From Actinomycetota bacterium (GTDB lineage: Bacteria; Actinomycetota; Acidimicrobiia; Acidimicrobiales; Ilumatobacteraceae), in assembly GCA_009703125.1 (NCBI GenBank), contig WLGS01000004.1, positions 1 to 45,552 on the forward strand: a stretch of 45,552 nucleotides of DNA. The letters are read 5' to 3'. This document shows positions 41,585 to 45,552 of the stretch, piece after piece. A model generated the notes under the pieces. The model was not told the origin of the DNA. It saw only the letters and a program-made list of their open reading frames with translations, and did no database searches. Position 1 is the stretch's first letter. Every line of letters begins with the position of its first letter. The translations under genes and the position numbers were made by a program.

Positions 41585-42434
41585 AGCGCACTAAACCTTG
41601 GTCGATGACTTTGCGGTCACCTACGTAGGTTTCAAACAACGCTTCGCCAGCGCTGCTATTCCAAATCTTCACAGTGAGCGCATCACCAGGAAACACCGGC
41701 GAGGCGAATCGGCCTTCAATGTGCTTGAAGCGATCTGCATCTCCGTCACACAATGCATTCAATAATCCACGACCAGTGAATCCGTACGTGCACAATCCGT
41801 GAAGGATGGGCTTGGGAAATATTCCTGCGGCAACAGCTGGATGATTGGGATCTGAGTGCAAAGGATTGCGATCGCCATTTAAGCGATAGAGCAATGCTTG
41901 GTCAGGGGTTGTCTGAAAAGTGACTTCATGATCTGGAGCCTTGGCGGGCGGTTCATTGACTGCACCACTTGGTCCGCGCTCTCCACCAAAGCCACCTGCT
42001 TCACGAATGAATACAGAAGAACGCGTGGAATACAGCGGCTTGCCAGCGGCGTCGGTGGCTTCTGCTTCCGTCACGATGACTGCAGCCTTCACCTTGTCGT
42101 ACATTGCAACAAGCTTGCTTTGTATGGTGGCCGTTCCTTCCACAGGAAGAGGCTGATGCAAGGTGATGGCTTGCGACGCGTGCACCAAGTTCGCAAAGTT
42201 GAACTCTCCTACATTGCGCATCGGATTTGAGTTAGCTCCACCTTGTCCGTACCCAAGCACGACAGGCATGGTGGGCAATGCTTTTTGCGTCACGCCGGTT
42301 GAGTTTTCAGTGACGTATTGCAGTTGTTCGGAACCCACATTCAAACTCACTGCATACAACAGCGAATCTTTAGAGGACCATGAAATTTGGTACGGCTCGC
42401 CTACGGAACCGACTGCTTCTGGATTCAGAGCCAT
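41577..42434 (-). CDS. MaoC-type enoyl-CoA hydratase 2
   Basis: A 285-residue double-hotdog dehydratase that hydrates 2-trans-enoyl-CoA to (3R)-hydroxyacyl-CoA. The catalytic segment is YRLNGDRNPLHSDPNHP (Asp and His) in the second repeat, followed by KPILHGLCTYGFTGRGLL. The N-terminal repeat lacks the catalytic pair, as in eukaryotic MFE-2 type hydratases. It is encoded 9 bases after the SDR at 42444, and together they correspond to the two catalytic parts of peroxisomal MFE-2. The start is ATG 42432-42434. Confidence 0.93.
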   Translation of the reverse strand: MALNPEAVGSVGEPYQISWSSKDSLLYAVSLNVGSEQLQYVTENSTGVTQKALPTMPVVLGYGQGGANSNPMRNVGEFNFANLVHASQAITLHQPLPVEGTATIQSKLVAMYDKVKAAVIVTEAEATDAAGKPLYSTRSSVFIREAGGFGGERGPSGAVNEPPAKAPDHEVTFQTTPDQALLYRLNGDRNPLHSDPNHPAVAAGIFPKPILHGLCTYGFTGRGLLNALCDGDADRFKHIEGRFASPVFPGDALTVKIWNSSAGEALFETYVGDRKVIDQGLVRFS

Positions 42435-42443
42435 GAGCGTGAC

Positions 42444-43373
42444 CTACTTCTTGCCAATGGTGTTTTGCGGATACGAACCGTCGCGTCCGTCCATTCCCGC
42501 ATTGGGTCGAGCAGTCTTGAGCATCTCTGTGACCGCTGCGCCGATCTTGGTGGGGTCGTCAATGGGCGACACGCTTGGTCCACGATGCCATCCCTCGGCA
42601 ATTGCCAATGTCTGGCCACTTGCTTCAAAAACGCGACCAGTGACATCGCCCGCTTCACTGCCAGCCAACCACGTCACAATGGGTGCAATCCAACGTGGCG
42701 AGCGCATCTCACGCTCTTCGTCGGTCTCTGGTGCATTGCCCAGACCTTCGGTCATACGAGTAAGAGCAACAGGTGCAACAGCATTGACTGTCACGCCAAA
42801 ACGTGCCAACTCGAGTGCTGCAATCACCGTGAATGATGCAATACCTGCTTTTGCTGCGCCGTAGTTGGTCTGGCCAATGTTGCCGTAGATTCCCGACACC
42901 GAGGTGGTGTTGATGATGCGACCGTATACCTCTTTGCCTGCCTTGGCCTGTTCACGCCAGTATGCAGCAGCCCAACGGCTTGGTCCGAATGTGCCCTTCA
43001 AGTGCACCTTGATGACTGCATCCCACTCTTCTTCGGTCATGTTGGTCAACATACGGTCGCGCAAAATTCCCGCGTTGTTCACCACGATGTTGATGTCCCC
43101 AAAGGTTTCTACAGCGGTATTGATGAGACGTTGTGCGCCTTCCCAAGAAGAAATGTCATCGCCGTTAGCAACAGCTTCGCCACCCATCGCCTTGATTTCA
43201 TCCACAACAGACTGTGCGGGGCTGACATCGCCACCTGATCCATCGATGTTTCCGCCAAGATCGTTCACTACAACCTTGGCGCCTTGACTAGCCAAACTCA
43301 ATGCATGTTCGCGACCAATTCCGCGACCTGCTCCTGTAACTACGGCAACACGGCCTTCACACAACTTTGCCAC
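42444..43373 (-). CDS. (3R)-hydroxyacyl-CoA dehydrogenase-like SDR (MFE-2 / 17-beta-HSD4 type)
   Basis: A 309-residue short-chain dehydrogenase similar to the dehydrogenase part of peroxisomal MFE-2. It has TGAGRGIGREHALSLASQGA (cofactor loop, residues 14-33), VVNDLGGNIDGSG with the acidic NAD-binding part, NNAGILRDRML (about 98-108), and the active-site Ser and YxxxK in TTSVSGIYGNIGQTNYGAAK (about 155-174). It would oxidise (3R)-hydroxyacyl-CoA to 3-ketoacyl-CoA, continuing from the MaoC product; a steroid or bile-acid side-chain role is possible. GTG 43371-43373 has AGGAG 8 bases upstream. It is divergent from the flavoprotein gene. Confidence 0.92.
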   Translation of the reverse strand: MAKLCEGRVAVVTGAGRGIGREHALSLASQGAKVVVNDLGGNIDGSGGDVSPAQSVVDEIKAMGGEAVANGDDISSWEGAQRLINTAVETFGDINIVVNNAGILRDRMLTNMTEEEWDAVIKVHLKGTFGPSRWAAAYWREQAKAGKEVYGRIINTTSVSGIYGNIGQTNYGAAKAGIASFTVIAALELARFGVTVNAVAPVALTRMTEGLGNAPETDEEREMRSPRWIAPIVTWLAGSEAGDVTGRVFEASGQTLAIAEGWHRGPSVSPIDDPTKIGAAVTEMLKTARPNAGMDGRDGSYPQNTIGKK

Positions 43374-43467
43374 GACGGCTCTCCTCTTTGTAGATGGGAT
43401 AACACCTCATGGTGTCCGCCTTTGATACTACGAACTGGTGTCACAGCCCACATAGCCCAAGGCGCCC

Positions 43468-43473
43468 TAGCCT
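43468..43473 (+). promoter_or_regulatory. Putative leaderless -10 box of the flavoprotein gene
   Basis: TAGCCT, then CGAAAGC (7 bases), then GTG at 43481. It fixes the start to the codon just before KKVLIIGAG rather than the ATG at 43409. Confidence 0.5.
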
Positions 43474-43480
43474 CGAAAGC

Positions 43481-44692
43481 GTGGCAAAAAAGGTCCTCAT
43501 TATTGGTGCTGGCCCCTCTGGAGCAGCATGTGCCATCACATTGCACCGTCTTGGCCACAACGTCACCGTGGTAGACAAAGCCACCTTTCCTAGAGACAAG
43601 TGTTGTGGTGATGGTCTCACTACAAATGCGTTGCGCATTTTGGAACAACTCGACTTCAACCCCGAGTCGGTGCCTGACTGGAAGCAGACACACAAGGTCA
43701 TTGTCCAATCACCTGACGGCCGCACACTTGACATGGATCTACCCAAGGGTCAGGGAATGTTCGCAGCCGTTGCTCCTCGCCGACAACTTGACAATGCACT
43801 CGTTGAACAATGCATTCAGTTGGGAATTCCCGTTCACCAAGGACACAGTTTTCGCAATGTTGTGCGCAATGACGCCGACGCCATCACCGTTGATATTGAA
43901 GGACTCGGCATTGTTGAGGCCGACTATGTCATTGCCGCCGACGGCATGTGGTCACCCATTCGAAAATCGTTGGAACTCTCTACACCGGGGTATCTCGGTG
44001 AGTGGCACGCATTTCGTCAATACTTCAACCACGTGGATGGGCCAGCGGCACAGAACTTGTATGTCTGGTTCGACGATGATGTCCTCCCCGGGTATGTATG
44101 GTCCTTCCCATTGCCCAACAATCGAGTGAACTTTGGTTTCTGCATGTTGCGCAATGACGCAACGAGTATGCAATTCATGAAAAAGACATGGACAGAATTA
44201 TGTGACCGGCCTCATGTGCGTGCTGCACTCGGCAACAGTTTTGTTCCCGAAGATCGACATACTGCATGGCCAATTCCTGCGCGCATCGACAATGCCGTGC
44301 GCTCAACCGGTCGCATCCTTTTCGTGGGTGATGCAGTGTGCGCCACCGACATCATGACCGGCGAGGGAATTGCGCAAGCTCTAGAAACAGGTATAGCTGC
44401 AGCGCATGCAATTGCATACAAAGAGACCCCAAGTGATGTGCGCCATTACTACTCAACGACACTCGACAAAACTTTGCTTGCAGATCATCGCATGTCAAAG
44501 TTTTTAGGCAACATGCTTTCTTCTCCACGCACCACACGACGAGTTCTTGCCCTGGTGAACAGCACATCGTGGACAAAACGACATTTTGTGCGCTGGATGT
44601 TTGAAGATGAGCCCCGAGCCGCGCTTTTCACCCCTCGACGCTGGCATCGCAAGTTTCTGCGTCGACCTGGGGCCTATCGCAACATGGTCTGA
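43481..44692 (+). CDS. Geranylgeranyl-reductase-family FAD oxidoreductase
   Basis: A 403-residue flavoprotein of the GGR / FixC-like family. The FAD loop GAGPSGAA is at residues 9-16, then KATFPRDKCCGDGLTTNALRIL with the conserved PRxKxCG, and DYVIAADGMWSPIRKSL; the second FAD motif is RILFVGDAVCATDIMTGEGIAQALETG (about 275-301). Members reduce prenyl chains of lipids or quinones, and in actinobacteria many act on menaquinone (MenJ-like) or are uncharacterised. The C-terminal basic tail (FTPRRWHRKFLRRPGAYRNMV) is unusual and may bind the membrane. The start is GTG 43481, from promoter spacing and the family start. Confidence 0.87.
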   Translation: MAKKVLIIGAGPSGAACAITLHRLGHNVTVVDKATFPRDKCCGDGLTTNALRILEQLDFNPESVPDWKQTHKVIVQSPDGRTLDMDLPKGQGMFAAVAPRRQLDNALVEQCIQLGIPVHQGHSFRNVVRNDADAITVDIEGLGIVEADYVIAADGMWSPIRKSLELSTPGYLGEWHAFRQYFNHVDGPAAQNLYVWFDDDVLPGYVWSFPLPNNRVNFGFCMLRNDATSMQFMKKTWTELCDRPHVRAALGNSFVPEDRHTAWPIPARIDNAVRSTGRILFVGDAVCATDIMTGEGIAQALETGIAAAHAIAYKETPSDVRHYYSTTLDKTLLADHRMSKFLGNMLSSPRTTRRVLALVNSTSWTKRHFVRWMFEDEPRAALFTPRRWHRKFLRRPGAYRNMV

Positions 44693-44718
44693 TTAGGTCA
44701 CAAGACGCCGCCGAGTTG

Positions 44719-44724
44719 TACGGT
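44719..44724 (+). promoter_or_regulatory. Possible leaderless -10 box of the nitronate monooxygenase gene
   Basis: TACGGT, then 8 bases (ACATACCT), then ATG at 44733. The spacer is one base longer than elsewhere, so this is a weak call. Confidence 0.3.
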
Positions 44725-44732
44725 ACATACCT

Positions 44733-45552
44733 ATGAAGACACGCCTCACCGAAATGTTTGACATCGAATTGCCCATCATGCTCGCGGGCATGGGTGGTGT
44801 CTCCTACTCCGATCTAGTGGCTGCCGTATCCGATGCTGGAGGTATCGGGACATTCGGCGCAGCCCCGATGTCCACTGAATTACTCATCTCAGAAATGGCA
44901 CGCGTACGTTCCCTCACCGATAAGCCTTTTGGAGTAGACCTACTCACCGCTTCACCAGATTCCATCGAACGCAATCTCAAGGCAATCATCGAAGGTGGAG
45001 CCAGCATTTATGTGGCTGGCCTTGGCGTACCACGCGAGATTGTGGACGAACTACATGCACACAACATCTTGGTGGGCTCCATGTGCGGCAAAGTGCGCCA
45101 TGCCATTGCCGCAGTTGCAAGCGGATGCGACTTTGTTGTTGCACAAGGGACAGAAGCAGGTGGACATACTGGCGTTGTTGCCACCATGGCACTTGTTCCT
45201 CAAGTAGTCGATGCGGTTGAAGGAAAAGTTCCCGTTGTTGCTGCGGGCGGAATTTTTGACGGACGCGGACTTATCGCCTCGCTTGCACTTGGTGCAGAAG
45301 GTGTGTGGATTGGCACCAAGTTCATCGCCACCCACGAAGCACACACAGGTCGCGGCTACAAAGAAAAGATGTTGGAGATGGCCGAAGATGACACCGTCAT
45401 CAGCAAGGCCTACACGGGAAAAACATGTCGCGTTGCACGTACCGAGTGGACACAACATTTCGAAGAACACCCAGAAGAACTGCAAGGTTTCCCTGGTCAA
45501 GCAATTGCCACAATCCAAGCAGGCATTCATCACTTAGGCGTGGGCCCAGAAG
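44733..45552 (+). CDS. Nitronate monooxygenase / 2-nitropropane dioxygenase-type flavoprotein, 3' end missing
   Basis: The first 273 codons are open to the right edge, so the end is outside the window. It begins MKTRLTEMFDIELPIMLAGM, where the family start leads into the FMN-binding TIM barrel. The glycine-rich FMN/phosphate segments are QGTEAGGHTG (about residue 140) and VVAAGGIFDGRGLIASLALGAEGVWIGTKF (about 170-200). These enzymes oxidise alkyl nitronates such as propionate-3-nitronate with O2; the family also includes enoyl-ACP-reductase-like (FabK) members, and some actinobacterial homologues have no known substrate. It starts 40 bases after the flavoprotein gene and may share a transcript with it. 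Confidence 0.9.
   Translation, partial: MKTRLTEMFDIELPIMLAGMGGVSYSDLVAAVSDAGGIGTFGAAPMSTELLISEMARVRSLTDKPFGVDLLTASPDSIERNLKAIIEGGASIYVAGLGVPREIVDELHAHNILVGSMCGKVRHAIAAVASGCDFVVAQGTEAGGHTGVVATMALVPQVVDAVEGKVPVVAAGGIFDGRGLIASLALGAEGVWIGTKFIATHEAHTGRGYKEKMLEMAEDDTVISKAYTGKTCRVARTEWTQHFEEHPEELQGFPGQAIATIQAGIHHLGVGPE

Noticed and set aside
1-45552. Search for defence islands, prophage or insertion sequences
   Set aside because: All genes are housekeeping or metabolic in type, no transposase, integrase, restriction or Cas motifs, and no terminal repeats were seen.

Overview
The window looks like ordinary core chromosome of an actinobacterium, most likely from the class Acidimicrobiia (Ilumatobacter-like freshwater or marine lineages). 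The evidence is a fused E2/E1 2-oxoglutarate enzyme (Kgd type), the mismatch endonuclease NucS, a SepIVA-like coiled-coil protein beside DUF177, a CysQ very like the mycobacterial one, a UvrD2-type helicase with an HRDC end, GTP-dependent PEP carboxykinase, many acyl-CoA enzymes and a moderate GC content by eye. The genus-level placement is inference. I see no phage, transposon, CRISPR, tRNA or rRNA.

Layout. 1-9054 (minus) is one long housekeeping operon: rsmD, coaD, sepIVA-like, DUF177, rpmF, plsX, acpP, rnc, mutM, smc and ftsY (cut by the window edge). It joins RNA processing, ribosome parts, fatty-acid/phospholipid supply and chromosome segregation, with several stop/start overlaps. 9073-13975 holds a small zinc-ribbon protein (plus) and, on minus, a FakA-like DhaL protein, recG and an SDR. 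14135-16431 (plus) holds rpmB, a cold-shock-like small protein and pckG, ended by a perfect bidirectional terminator. 16493-23528 (minus) holds a 1036-residue cell-surface protein, a small membrane protein, a phosphatase, a PIG-L deacetylase, an AMACR-type racemase and an alpha/beta hydrolase. 23578-29552 holds a bPH/SHOCT membrane protein, uvrD2, a thioesterase, xthA, an unusual NYN nuclease-S1-histone-like fusion and a HAD protein. 29565-34560 holds kgd, a cupredoxin lipoprotein and a PuuD-like membrane protein. 34638-37447 (plus) holds ettA, a two-helix membrane protein and cysQ. 37448-45552 holds alkB, a CoA transferase, a UbiB-like kinase, nucS, a MaoC plus SDR pair for beta-oxidation, a geranylgeranyl-reductase-like flavoprotein and a truncated nitronate monooxygenase. 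No gene-free stretch exceeds about 160 bases.

The most striking pattern is regulatory. About ten genes start at a TANNNT hexamer (TAGCCT three times) followed by exactly 6 or 7 bases and then the start codon, with no Shine-Dalgarno sequence. That is the layout of leaderless transcription, and it fixes several start codons. Other points worth a look are a 39-base palindrome over the start of the surface-protein gene, two face-to-face leaderless promoters in a 33-base gap, the NYN-S1-lysine-tail protein, and the divergent cold-shock-like protein behind rpmB. I did not find a clear new multi-gene defence or mobile system.
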